This document shows, in pieces, positions 8,353-17,257 of a stretch of DNA of 49,535 bases. Source of the DNA: Candidatus Parepulonipiscium sp. PG-Nuni2H_MBin01. Its GTDB lineage: Bacteria > Bacillota > Clostridia > Lachnospirales > Cellulosilyticaceae. How positions within the stretch are numbered: the first letter of the stretch is position 1; the number at the start of each line of letters is the position of its first letter. The notes beneath the pieces are model-generated. The model was not told the DNA's origin and searched no databases. It was given only the letters and a program-made list of their open reading frames with translations. The DNA is taken from positions 32,863-82,397 of the forward strand of contig MDJM01000012.1 in the NCBI GenBank assembly GCA_001994995.1, in the 5' to 3' direction. The position numbers and the translations under genes were made by a program.

Positions 8353-9636
8353 TTACATCATAACTACATAATTCATTTTATCATGGTCTAATATAGTTAT
8401 AAATTCTAGATGATAGGCTTTAACTATAAATAAAACATTATCTTTTTTGCAAGACGGATAATCATAATACATAGATTCTTCTTTGTATTTATCTACATTT
8501 TCCTTTATAAAACCCAATAGACTTTTAGATATATTATATGCTATTAAATTATCATATATTTCCTTACCTTCACCATTAAAGGTATATATATAATAACCTT
8601 CCACTTTACTTTTTTTTAATATATCCGCTAATTTTGCTATACTTACTATCTTTTTAGATACATCTGCGGAATAAGTAGTCAAATATAATATTCGTCTCCA
8701 GGTCCATTCGTCAAAACATTCCTTATTTAACCCATCATTGTCTATAGCGTTTTTAAAGTCCTGTGCCCATCTTGTAAGAAAAATTTTATTTACCTCATCT
8801 GTATTACATTTATATTTCCACATATAACTATTAAACATTCTATTATAAAAAAAAGTCTTCAAAACAATTTCTTCTCTAGGAAATTTATGCAAGTACGCTC
8901 TAATATACTTATACTCTTCACATATCCCTAGAGCATACTCTTTGGTTTTTATAACAGTTTGAGAATTCGGATTATCACGTCGCCACATATAGTAAGGTTT
9001 ATTAACAAACATCATATTTCCACCATGTATTAAGACTTTAAAACAAAATCCTGCGTCTTGAAATCTTGATTTTTCATCTTCATTCCAAGTTATATTATAC
9101 TTCCTTATATAATCAGTAGCATATATACCGGCCCAATGATAGGAAAAATACTGCATATTTGGCTCCATCAAAGGAAAAAATACTCTATCATAATGAAAAT
9201 CTTCTTTTGCTGATTTGTGAAAGGTAAATATACGCTTACCATTTTCATGAATAAACGTATAATAATTACCTTTTATAACAACTAAATTATTTATTTTTGC
9301 TAAATTATATAAATCTTTATACATGTCTAGATCAACGTAATCATCAGCATCTACCGCCCCTATATATTCTCCTGTCGCTATATATATTCCTCTATTAGTT
9401 GCTCCACCTGTACCTAAATTCTTTTCATTTTCTATTATTATAATTCTATTATCTTTTAAAGCATAGTTTTTAACAATATTAAGAGTCCTATCTGTAGAAG
9501 CATCATCTACACAAATTATCTCTATTTCCTTAAGACTTTGATTTATAATTGAATCCAAGCATTCCTCGATATATAATTCACTATTATATAAGGGAATTAT
9601 AATAGAGACTTTAGGTCGTATCCCTATTTTTTGCAT
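8353..9636 (-). CDS. GT2 glycosyltransferase with C-terminal Rossmann-like module
   Basis: 427 residues. The family 2 core is VSIIIPLYNSELYIEECLDS, VDDASTD (about 43-49) and the metal-binding DADD (about 96-99). Residues about 340-427 carry the locus-wide module (YYIYTFNGEGKEIYDNL, then LLGFIKENVDK, then VLFIVKAY). The middle section, rich in aromatic residues, is typical of bacterial sugar transferases acting on surface glycans. Sugar and acceptor are unknown. A truncated GT2 lies upstream, so this gene may be the survivor of a duplication. Confidence 0.85.
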   Translation of the reverse strand: MQKIGIRPKVSIIIPLYNSELYIEECLDSIINQSLKEIEIICVDDASTDRTLNIVKNYALKDNRIIIIENEKNLGTGGATNRGIYIATGEYIGAVDADDYVDLDMYKDLYNLAKINNLVVIKGNYYTFIHENGKRIFTFHKSAKEDFHYDRVFFPLMEPNMQYFSYHWAGIYATDYIRKYNITWNEDEKSRFQDAGFCFKVLIHGGNMMFVNKPYYMWRRDNPNSQTVIKTKEYALGICEEYKYIRAYLHKFPREEIVLKTFFYNRMFNSYMWKYKCNTDEVNKIFLTRWAQDFKNAIDNDGLNKECFDEWTWRRILYLTTYSADVSKKIVSIAKLADILKKSKVEGYYIYTFNGEGKEIYDNLIAYNISKSLLGFIKENVDKYKEESMYYDYPSCKKDNVLFIVKAYHLEFITILDHDKMNYVVMM

Positions 9637-9686
9637 AATGTTTTCCTTTCTTACGAAAATTATTTTTTACCTCTTATGTTTGTACT

Positions 9687-9809
9687 CTATTTTTTAAGCC
9701 TTTCTATATCCGAACAAGTTTGATTTAACACTGTATCAAGACACTCACGTAAATATTTAGAGCCATTATAAATTGGAATTATAACTGATACCTTAGGCTT
9801 AGATTCCAT
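9687..9809 (-). pseudogene. Truncated GT2 glycosyltransferase (first 40 residues)
   Basis: ATG at 9809 follows a good AAGGAG ribosome site and starts MESKPKVSVIIPIYNGSKYL, then RECLDTVLNQTCSDIERLKK and a stop at 9687. This is the unmistakable first beta-strand and helix of a GT2 enzyme, but the rest is gone. Deletion rather than point mutation is likely, because no further GT2 homology follows before the next gene at 9636. Confidence 0.82.
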
Positions 9810-9836
9810 ACTTTATACTCCTTTTTATTAGTGTAT

Positions 9837-11018
9837 TTAAATTTGGACAATTACATATTTTCTATTATGTTCTGCCAACAGCATCTGAGCATTAGTAGCA
9901 TGAGGGCTAAGCACAAATAAAATATTATCACCTAGCCTACACTGCTCATAAGGAATAACCAAATGACCAAATAACAGTTGCCCATGAAGCTCCGTTCTAT
10001 TATCGACAAAACCAAGCATATTTGCACTTGAAGCGTACTCACGCAATATTCGGTAAGTTATATCGCCCATAGTACCAGCGGAAAAAATATAATATCCATC
10101 ATACATATTATTATTCAACAAATTTATTAAATCATCCATCTCACAATCAATTGGATTATCGGCTAAAGCACTACGATAAACATTAGTAAAAGGTGAGAAT
10201 TTTGCATAATCCCACCATAAATCACCTAAATAACAATTATTATATTTCCAAGGTTTCATTTTAAGAGCATAATGGACAATTATAGGAGACTCCAAAATCT
10301 CTTCCGATATAGAACCCTCAGTAATATAAATATAATGACTTTTTATTCTATTATCATATCCTGAAATAAAATATTTAGTAATCCAATTATATTTAAAAGG
10401 AAGTAATTTAATTTTATCTGCACAAGCTATATTAACTATATCTTGGTCATGGTGGAGGTATTCATTGCTAGCTAAAGCTAAAAATTGTTTATCCACACCA
10501 TCCAAACGTATTTTATTTAGATTCATTACTAGCACACCACCATTAATATAATAATCTACAGTACTTAGATTTAATGTATTAATAAATCGTTCAGCCAGCA
10601 AACTTGCCTTTAAGTCTTTTACACCTGCTAAATAATACTCTTCCATATTTATATTAAATAAATCTGATAAGTCTTGTAAAACAATTATATCTGAATCCAA
10701 ATAAATACACTTAGAATAATCCGCTAAAATCTCAGTAATAAGTAACCTGTAGTACGTGGAAGTAGAAACATAACTCTCTCCAATATAAGAGTTATCAAAA
10801 ATGTCACCAACTATAACTAAGGTTATTTTCCCATTAGAGCATTCCAGATTTTTTATTAATGATTCATCTTCATTAGATAATTTGGAACCAAGTAATATAT
10901 ATATATCATAAAAAGTATTGGGGTTAGCATTTTTAAATAATGAAATAATAGCAACACTTGTAGGCCAAAGATAATTTTGGTCTGTAGCAAATACTATAGG
11001 TATTTTATTCATTCCCAT
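9837..11018 (-). CDS. GT8 glycosyltransferase with C-terminal Rossmann-like module
   Basis: 393 residues from ATG 11018, which has GGGAG eight bases before it. A GTG at 11033 is possible but would overlap TarJ. The GT8 (LgtC/glycogenin-like) features are IPIVFATDQNYLWPTSVAI at the start, the metal-binding DSD in CIYLDSDIIVLQDL (about 108-110) and YYINGGVLVMNL (about 156-167). Such enzymes transfer galactose or glucose from a UDP-sugar with retention. The last 95 residues carry the shared module (YYIFSAGTMGDITYRIL, then MLGFVDNRTELHG). It directly follows tarJ in the operon. Confidence 0.85.
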   Translation of the reverse strand: MGMNKIPIVFATDQNYLWPTSVAIISLFKNANPNTFYDIYILLGSKLSNEDESLIKNLECSNGKITLVIVGDIFDNSYIGESYVSTSTYYRLLITEILADYSKCIYLDSDIIVLQDLSDLFNINMEEYYLAGVKDLKASLLAERFINTLNLSTVDYYINGGVLVMNLNKIRLDGVDKQFLALASNEYLHHDQDIVNIACADKIKLLPFKYNWITKYFISGYDNRIKSHYIYITEGSISEEILESPIIVHYALKMKPWKYNNCYLGDLWWDYAKFSPFTNVYRSALADNPIDCEMDDLINLLNNNMYDGYYIFSAGTMGDITYRILREYASSANMLGFVDNRTELHGQLLFGHLVIPYEQCRLGDNILFVLSPHATNAQMLLAEHNRKYVIVQI

Positions 11019-11020
11019 AA

Positions 11021-12043
11021 TCAAATCTCCCACTTTAAAATAGTTTTACCGAATTCCTTAGTTAAGTCAGAAGCAAAAGCAAAGTGAATATCAGCAACAC
11101 AGCGAATGCGGCAAACCGAGCTAACAAGGCACTGCAAATAGCCAATAATATCATGATTGCAACGCAACAAATCCAGAACAGTGAAGTAATCAGAAAGAGA
11201 GCTACGACTGTTGCCGACTAGAAGCAAACCTTTCTCAAGAATAAGGCGGGTATTAACAGAAGGGGGGTCCTCAGAAACGCCCAATAAAGAGATACACCCC
11301 TCTGGATTAATAATATCAATAATCTGATTTAAAGCATATTTGCTGCCATTACCGCCGACGCATTCAAAAGCATGGTCGACTCTAATATTGCCCACTTCGC
11401 TAACTAAACAGATGTCATCAGCAAAAGTAAATAAATTTAGTTTTTCTCTAGTCAAGCCAAAAACAACAACCCTGCTGTCAGGGCACATTTTCTTTAAAAG
11501 CAAAGTCAAAATAAAGCCTAAATTTCCATCGCCCCATATTCCCAATATCCCTCTATTAGAATGGGACTTAGCTAAAAATCGCTTAATACTATGCACTGCC
11601 ACCGACATAAGTTCAGTAAATGCTAAAGTTTCATTAGCTAAACCATTAGGAATAATAACCGCCCTATCCCTAGGTTGTGAAACTATATCTTGTAAAAAGC
11701 CATCATAGCCGCTAGATCTAAAAAAGTTTTCTGTCTTATAATTTTCCGCCACTATTTTATCATCAACATTTTGTAACAAAGGAACTAATATAACGTTTTG
11801 ACCTACAGCTACATGTTGCAAAGGGTCATATACGACCGTGCCCATTGCCTCATGGATTAACGCCATAGGTAATTTTTTTTGTAGAACATCTGGTGGTCTA
11901 TCGAAGTTATAATACCTTTGGTCTGATGCGCATATCGATAAATAAGTTGGGCGTACTAAAATGTTTTCCGTCGAAACATTCTCTTCGATAAAGGTTTCTT
12001 TAATATTCCCCTTCCCAATTAAACGGTATCTTTTGTTAATCAT
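11021..12043 (-). CDS. tarJ: TarJ-like alcohol dehydrogenase (ribulose-5-phosphate reductase)
   Basis: 340 residues of the zinc-dependent medium-chain dehydrogenase family. ICASDQRYY gives a C-x-x-D zinc site (C38, D41), IHEAMG the His-Glu pair (H64, E65), and GIWGDGNLGF the NADP-binding loop. TarJ reduces ribulose 5-phosphate to ribitol 5-phosphate, which TarI then activates to CDP-ribitol. The assignment rests on the adjacent tarI-like gene as much as on sequence. No ribitol polymerase (TarL/TarK) is in the window, so the CDP-alditol may decorate a short glycan rather than build teichoic acid. Confidence 0.78.
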   Translation of the reverse strand: MINKRYRLIGKGNIKETFIEENVSTENILVRPTYLSICASDQRYYNFDRPPDVLQKKLPMALIHEAMGTVVYDPLQHVAVGQNVILVPLLQNVDDKIVAENYKTENFFRSSGYDGFLQDIVSQPRDRAVIIPNGLANETLAFTELMSVAVHSIKRFLAKSHSNRGILGIWGDGNLGFILTLLLKKMCPDSRVVVFGLTREKLNLFTFADDICLVSEVGNIRVDHAFECVGGNGSKYALNQIIDIINPEGCISLLGVSEDPPSVNTRLILEKGLLLVGNSRSSLSDYFTVLDLLRCNHDIIGYLQCLVSSVCRIRCVADIHFAFASDLTKEFGKTILKWEI

Positions 12044-12079
12044 TTAAAATATTGCCTTTCTAATCCTAGTCATATATTA

Positions 12080-12787
12080 CTAAAGCAGATTTTCCAGTAT
12101 GCTATTTGCTAATATTAAATCATATGATGTTGTTACTTTAATATTGTAGCTTTCGCCAAATACTAATTTAACTACTTTATCTTTAATTACCATGATTTTA
12201 GCGGCATCGGTCAAAATCTCTTTTTCAGTCTCAGTCAATTTTAAATATGTTTGTTTAAATAATTTTATATTAAACGATTGTGGAGTTTGCCCTTGATACA
12301 TATGCCCTCTAATAGGGATTTCAAAAATTTCGCTATTGTTTTTTGACATCACTATTGTATCAACAGCTGGTATTACTGTGTCAGCTGCGCCATATTGTTG
12401 CGCTGCTGTTATATTGTCTGCTATTATTCGGTAGCTTAGGAATGGTCTAACAGCGTCATGAGTTACTATTATATCTTCGTCGTTAATCCCATTATTTTGT
12501 TCTATCCATTCAATTCCGTTTACTAAAGACTCATTTCTTGTGGGTCCGCCTTCTATTACAGCTATATACTCCGCTTGGTATATATACTTTTTTATTAAAT
12601 CTTTTGTGTTATTTATCCAGGCTTTTGGTACCACCACTATAATTTGGTCTATTTTATCATGCACCACAAATTGTTCGATTGTGTGAATAATAATAGGTTT
12701 ACTACCAAGCTTCATAAATTGTTTTGGCACTTCAGTATTACCCATTCTAGAGCCTGTGCCACCTGCTAATATTTCTGCATATACCAT
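12080..12787 (-). CDS. tarI: TarI/IspD-like cytidylyltransferase (ribitol-5-phosphate cytidylyltransferase)
   Basis: 235 residues from ATG 12787, preceded by AAGGTG; a start at 12811 would run into the preceding gene. The nucleotidyltransferase loop is AEILAGGTGSRMG, followed by VPKQFMKLGSKPIIIHTI. VTHDAVRPF and GHMYQGQTPQSF are conserved in IspD/TarI. The wording of the loop (SRMGNTEVPKQF) is closer to TarI than to IspD, and the tarJ neighbour supports this. Expected reaction: CTP + ribitol 5-phosphate to CDP-ribitol + pyrophosphate. A role as IspD in isoprenoid synthesis is less likely. Confidence 0.82.
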   Translation of the reverse strand: MVYAEILAGGTGSRMGNTEVPKQFMKLGSKPIIIHTIEQFVVHDKIDQIIVVVPKAWINNTKDLIKKYIYQAEYIAVIEGGPTRNESLVNGIEWIEQNNGINDEDIIVTHDAVRPFLSYRIIADNITAAQQYGAADTVIPAVDTIVMSKNNSEIFEIPIRGHMYQGQTPQSFNIKLFKQTYLKLTETEKEILTDAAKIMVIKDKVVKLVFGESYNIKVTTSYDLILANSILENLL

Positions 12788-12791
12788 ATTA

Positions 12792-14237
12792 TCACACCTT
12801 ATCCCATACAACTAGTGGAGAGGCTTGCTTACAGTACAAATTATAGCAACCAGTAACAATGCAGTCATAGTTACTGCGGTCAACATGCATATCAGTACCA
12901 AAAACATAAGCAAGCCTAGAGTTAGCATTAAAGATGGGAATATATTTAGGCTCACAAATAATAGACAGAGTATCAAATCTATTAGCTAGCCAAAATTCAT
13001 TAATAACCGAATTAAATAGATTGACATCTAGATTTTGTATAAGCAGTACATTGCGGCCGGGTGTAGCTTTATAAGCATATTGGGTATTAATTATATCATG
13101 GTTAAAAATATCTAGCACCATTCCGCTACGCCCTGGTGGGACGCTAACGCCACATAGCTCTAGAAAGGTTGGATAAAAGTCAACAGTCCGCATATTAGGC
13201 ATAGCCGTATGTTTAATCTTATCGCCAGCAGCGATAAATAGGCCTTGGCATTCATGTGCAGCCGAGATAATACCACCGTTTTGAGCTTCTGAAACAATTA
13301 AGTCGCTATTAACCCAATAAGAAATATCCCGCCAGCCAAAAGCTTCTTTTTGAACGTCTATATCTGTATGGCTTAAGCAATCTGCAAAATTGCTCATTCC
13401 ATGGTCTGACATAAATATAACGTTTTCTGGCATTAGCTTATCTATTAGCCTACCAACACAAGCATCTAGCTGTTCTAGCGCATCTAAAATTATAGCACTA
13501 TCATAATCATACCCTTCAAAGTGGAATAACATATCAGTAGACCCCGTATATATCCACATTATATCTACGGGGTATTTGTGCTGAAATTGTGCCAAATTAT
13601 TTTCCCAAAATGCTAGTGTATCAGTTATCCAGTTCATACCATCTTTGTAATAACCCGCTTTGCAAAAGTGTTTATTTAAAATCCCAATTTTATCATTAAC
13701 ATCGCCTAGCTGTTCAAAACTTCTTGGGCGTATTGGGTAATTTATTTCTCCAATTAATAAATCTTGCAAATGTTTATCCTTACCTACGAACTGGGGAGTT
13801 AAATAGCTGTCTTTTGGACAATCATCAAGAAAGTATTCATTTCTATCGCTAACTAGCATATAGCCATTTATATCAATACCCGGGGCAGTTGTTAGCGTAT
13901 CCCAAATTCCCATTTTCAGATTTGTATTAGCCTCTATCACTTGCCAAAACGGTTGTTTGTCCATATAATCAAATATTGAAGCTATTATATATTCTGCTTT
14001 TTCATCATTTTGTGGTGCTATCCCTTTAGGCCTATTTTCTATAACACCATGCTCTTTTGGGGTTAACCCTGTGTATATTGATATCCAGTTGTCTATAGAG
14101 CTGTAACCATATGCATAAGCCCCATAACTTCCGCCTACACCTTTGTCCATTAGCCCTTTTAAGGTTGGCAGCTTATCTATATGTTTATAAACTAACCGTG
14201 GGTCTAATGCATCTATTCCAATAAAAAGTACCTTCAT
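12792..14237 (-). CDS. Alkaline phosphatase superfamily / type I phosphodiesterase-like enzyme
   Basis: 481 residues. The metal-dependent phosphatase or phosphotransferase fold is shown by VLFIGIDALDPRLV (first metal Asp), the nucleophile region GYSSIDNWISIYTGLTPKEH, GSTDMLFHFEGYD, VIFMSDHGMSN (Asp-His) and SAAHECQGLFIAAG (late metal His). There is no signal peptide, so it acts in the cytoplasm, unlike most family members. The last 90 residues (from about 390) are not recognised. It stands between the acyl carrier protein gene and tarI, suggesting it makes or breaks a phosphodiester in the same glycan-modification pathway. Confidence 0.75.
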   Translation of the reverse strand: MKVLFIGIDALDPRLVYKHIDKLPTLKGLMDKGVGGSYGAYAYGYSSIDNWISIYTGLTPKEHGVIENRPKGIAPQNDEKAEYIIASIFDYMDKQPFWQVIEANTNLKMGIWDTLTTAPGIDINGYMLVSDRNEYFLDDCPKDSYLTPQFVGKDKHLQDLLIGEINYPIRPRSFEQLGDVNDKIGILNKHFCKAGYYKDGMNWITDTLAFWENNLAQFQHKYPVDIMWIYTGSTDMLFHFEGYDYDSAIILDALEQLDACVGRLIDKLMPENVIFMSDHGMSNFADCLSHTDIDVQKEAFGWRDISYWVNSDLIVSEAQNGGIISAAHECQGLFIAAGDKIKHTAMPNMRTVDFYPTFLELCGVSVPPGRSGMVLDIFNHDIINTQYAYKATPGRNVLLIQNLDVNLFNSVINEFWLANRFDTLSIICEPKYIPIFNANSRLAYVFGTDMHVDRSNYDCIVTGCYNLYCKQASPLVVWDKV

Positions 14238-14250
14238 TATTTATTCCCCT

Positions 14251-14487
14251 TTAAACCCCAATTTTCTTTTCAATCAAATCAACTAACTGCCCCACATTTT
14301 TAAAGTTACTAATTTCATCCAAAGAAAATTTAATTCCCCAAAATCGCTCAACACATAAAATCAAATTTACTTGAGCCAAAGAATCCCAGTCGTCTACATC
14401 ATCAGCGACTGAGGTTCTAGTAATTACTATATTATCATCATCAAAAACGTCCCTAAAAATGGTCTGTAACTGAGATAAAACTTCCAT
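14251..14487 (-). CDS. Acyl carrier protein
   Basis: 78 residues, the standard ACP length. The phosphopantetheine attachment motif is DDWDSLAQV with Ser36. It starts 8 bases after the FkbH-type gene and ends 13 bases before the phosphatase gene, so it belongs to this operon rather than to fatty-acid synthesis. In known FkbH systems the partner ACP carries a glyceryl group; that is the inferred job here. Confidence 0.9.
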   Translation of the reverse strand: MEVLSQLQTIFRDVFDDDNIVITRTSVADDVDDWDSLAQVNLILCVERFWGIKFSLDEISNFKNVGQLVDLIEKKIGV

Positions 14488-14495
14488 AAATACAC

Positions 14496-16241
14496 CTACC
14501 TAACAATAGAAATGACTTTACATAAATCTTCAGCTGACGAAACATCAAACACCCATACGCCGCCGTAATTAGTAAAGCCTAAATTTTTATATAAATTAGC
14601 TACTATCTCATTTTTATCACTTGGCACATATTTGCCCGATATGGATGATAGTCCCATAGATTTAGCAATCGCCACTAGCTCATCAAACATAGCTAATTCA
14701 AACTCCCGCTTAAATACTCTACAACTCATTACCCACAACACTATTCTTAGCGAATCCTCTTTTACTTCAGCGATTATTGCGCTTACTATTCCATTATCTC
14801 CAAATTTATCCACTAGCTTACCATACAGTGTTATACACTTATCCGAGCTGGCAATTTGCTCGACTTCAGCTTCTCCATATCGTTTGTTCGTTAAGTTAAA
14901 CTGGTTCGTCTTATTTATTAGCTGTGTTACTCTCACTATTACCGACGACTTAAACGGTTTTATTTCTGCTGACATATTTAAGCTTTTTAGATAATCTTTA
15001 TAATTGACAAAAGAAGCTTCTGCTTGTTCTCTTTTAGTATTTGCTAGGTACATATCTGTTCTAGATAAATCGTCCGCTGTTATAGCTGTCACCTCAAAGT
15101 ATCCTTGTTTATCTAAGTGTTGAGGGAAGTATATTATATCCTCAAAATACGGTACTGCTACAGCTGGGATATTCTCAGAGACTATATCTCTTTCTACTGG
15201 ATTATCATCTATAAACACTACACTATCTGGATTTAAGTTTAGTTTATTTATTATCTTTTCCACATTGTAGTGTTTATCGTCCCAGTTTGCCTCTAAGCAT
15301 ACGAAGTCCGCAGGGCTAAGTAAAAAATCATCAGACATAATGCCTTGTAGTGCTACACTATAGTCATTTTTTGAACATACGTTTATAAGAACGCCTATAT
15401 CTTTTAAGTTTAGCAAATATTTTTGCAACTCTCTATATGCTTCTCCCATAGGCGTGTCCATTGTCATATATATGCAGTCTAATCCAAAGTCTCCTATTAT
15501 TCCACCCCATAGTGTATTGTCTAGGTCCGTTACTACTGCTTTTTTATTTTTGCCATAAATAGATTTGATTATATTGGCCACATTAAATCCTAGTGCTGGT
15601 ATCGCTTCTATTGACATTGCGTATTTGTATAAATACCAGTATTTTGGGTCTAGCCATTTGGATAGCCCAAATTCACTAGCTAAATAGTCTATATCATTAA
15701 CAAAAAAGTTAGGGTAAGTCTGTGCGTATTTATACATTCCTTGATTTAGTCTTGATATAAAGTTGGAAAATCCGCGGTAATCGCTAATATCCATATTGCC
15801 TAATAAACGATACGGAGGGCGTTCAAAATTATTTTGGATGATATAACAGTTATATGTCGCGAATATTTTATCCCACATTTCTTCAAATTTGCCAAGCTGT
15901 ACTTTTAATAACGCATCAGCTTTTTCTTTTGTTTTTACTTGTTTATACGGTGTTAAATTTTTGCTAGTTGTATGAATGTATATTATTTCTGGCTCAAACT
16001 GTTTTAATTTTGGATTGTCAAACATCACATCTTCCCAGTATTGATTATACTCAGATTCGTAAAAGGTTGGCTTTATTGCATTTTTTAACAAAAATATTTC
16101 TAGCTGGTCTTTTACTTCTGCTGTCGTAGAACCTCCTAGAATTGCAACTCGTTTTTCGATCCAATTAACTGATTGCGCTAGTAATTTTTTCTTTAGTGAC
16201 TTCTTCTTTTGTAATGTTTCTGATGCGTTAAGTGGATACAA
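14496..16241 (-). CDS. FkbH-type HAD-IIIC phosphatase/ligase
   Basis: 581 residues. The N-terminal region has an SGNH-like start (AILGGSTT, about 33-40). The HAD core has AVVTDLDNTLWGGIIG (DLDNT about 239-243), VCSKND (about 288-293) and VFIDDNPVERD (about 343-352). The C-terminal 150 residues look like a GNAT acyltransferase (VSAIIAEV, then LRIVLWVMSCRV). FkbH proteins take 1,3-bisphosphoglycerate, remove phosphate and load glyceryl onto an ACP; the ACP gene follows directly. The complete HAD motifs suggest an active enzyme. Confidence 0.85.
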   Translation of the reverse strand: MYPLNASETLQKKKSLKKKLLAQSVNWIEKRVAILGGSTTAEVKDQLEIFLLKNAIKPTFYESEYNQYWEDVMFDNPKLKQFEPEIIYIHTTSKNLTPYKQVKTKEKADALLKVQLGKFEEMWDKIFATYNCYIIQNNFERPPYRLLGNMDISDYRGFSNFISRLNQGMYKYAQTYPNFFVNDIDYLASEFGLSKWLDPKYWYLYKYAMSIEAIPALGFNVANIIKSIYGKNKKAVVTDLDNTLWGGIIGDFGLDCIYMTMDTPMGEAYRELQKYLLNLKDIGVLINVCSKNDYSVALQGIMSDDFLLSPADFVCLEANWDDKHYNVEKIINKLNLNPDSVVFIDDNPVERDIVSENIPAVAVPYFEDIIYFPQHLDKQGYFEVTAITADDLSRTDMYLANTKREQAEASFVNYKDYLKSLNMSAEIKPFKSSVIVRVTQLINKTNQFNLTNKRYGEAEVEQIASSDKCITLYGKLVDKFGDNGIVSAIIAEVKEDSLRIVLWVMSCRVFKREFELAMFDELVAIAKSMGLSSISGKYVPSDKNEIVANLYKNLGFTNYGGVWVFDVSSAEDLCKVISIVR

Positions 16242-16250
16242 TTGACTCCC

Positions 16251-17234
16251 TCACTTTTTTATTAATATTATATTTGGCCTATCTTGGTCAGCATCTCCTT
16301 TGAATAAACATGCATTTGTGTCTGATGCATAGTATAGTTTTACGTTGCTTAGAACATATGGCTCAAAGTAGTTTGGTATAATGTTGGTGTAATCATTGTT
16401 TATAAAGCCTATGTCATTTAGCGTCTGTTGTTCTATCCCATGCTCATAAAAATCCATGTACTCTGCATTATAGTGCTGGAGTAATTGATTTAGTTGGTTA
16501 GATACTGTACCTAAATATTTTTGTTGGCCAATAAAATCTATTATACGTATAACATTTGCAGTTTTTATTGGAATTATTCGTAAAATTAGTAAAGAAATAA
16601 CTTTTTTTTCTGCTGTTATACTATAGATTTTATAGTCATAAAATGGATAATTTATATATCTATATTTTATATAGTTTAAATCTTTTTGTAAGCCGTCTTG
16701 TTGTATTTGGTTATATTGTAGCTCACTTATAGTTTGTATTTGTGTTAGCGTAGATGTATCTTGTTTTTTTATTGGCAATATAGTTTTATTATTAATTTGC
16801 GGGATTGTATAATGAGTCATTTGCTCATTTAATCTATAGTAATGCTCCATTTGGCCTGTGTGGCAGTTAATAAATTCGTATGCTGGCCTAGTTCTAGGAT
16901 GTATACCTACGCAACTTAATGAAGAGCCTAACGTTTTAAGATGTTCTAGCACTCTTAGACCGATTAGTTGGTCTTTGATTTTAGGATTTTTTACCCACAT
17001 GGCTGCTAATATTGGGCTATCTGTTTTTTTATATTTAATATAACCTACAAGTGCGCCTATTTCATTATTTTCATCTTGGGCTATTATAAAATTTAGGCTA
17101 TTATCTATAATGTATTGGTATGTGAATAGTTCATCGCTTGTTACTATGCAAGGTTGGCTGCCCCAGTAGTCATGTAGAAATTTTATTATTTTGGGTTTAT
17201 GATAAAGTTGTGCATGTGTTATTGTATATTCCAT
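16251..17234 (-). CDS. GNAT-like acetyltransferase family protein
   Basis: 327 residues. The first 150 look like a GNAT fold: ARL-type start ITHAQLYHKPKIIKFLHDYW, FIIAQDENNEIGALVGYI (beta4), then AAMWVKNPKIKDQLIGLRVL, where the usual R/Q-x-x-G-x-G/A acetyl-CoA loop is not clearly preserved. The C-terminal half is unassigned. It sits between the deacetylase and FkbH genes. It may acylate a glycan amine or use the acyl-ACP, but this is inference. Confidence is moderate for the fold and low for the reaction. Confidence 0.55.
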   Translation of the reverse strand: MEYTITHAQLYHKPKIIKFLHDYWGSQPCIVTSDELFTYQYIIDNSLNFIIAQDENNEIGALVGYIKYKKTDSPILAAMWVKNPKIKDQLIGLRVLEHLKTLGSSLSCVGIHPRTRPAYEFINCHTGQMEHYYRLNEQMTHYTIPQINNKTILPIKKQDTSTLTQIQTISELQYNQIQQDGLQKDLNYIKYRYINYPFYDYKIYSITAEKKVISLLILRIIPIKTANVIRIIDFIGQQKYLGTVSNQLNQLLQHYNAEYMDFYEHGIEQQTLNDIGFINNDYTNIIPNYFEPYVLSNVKLYYASDTNACLFKGDADQDRPNIILIKK

Positions 17235-17257
17235 TTATTGTTTCCTTTATTATAGTA

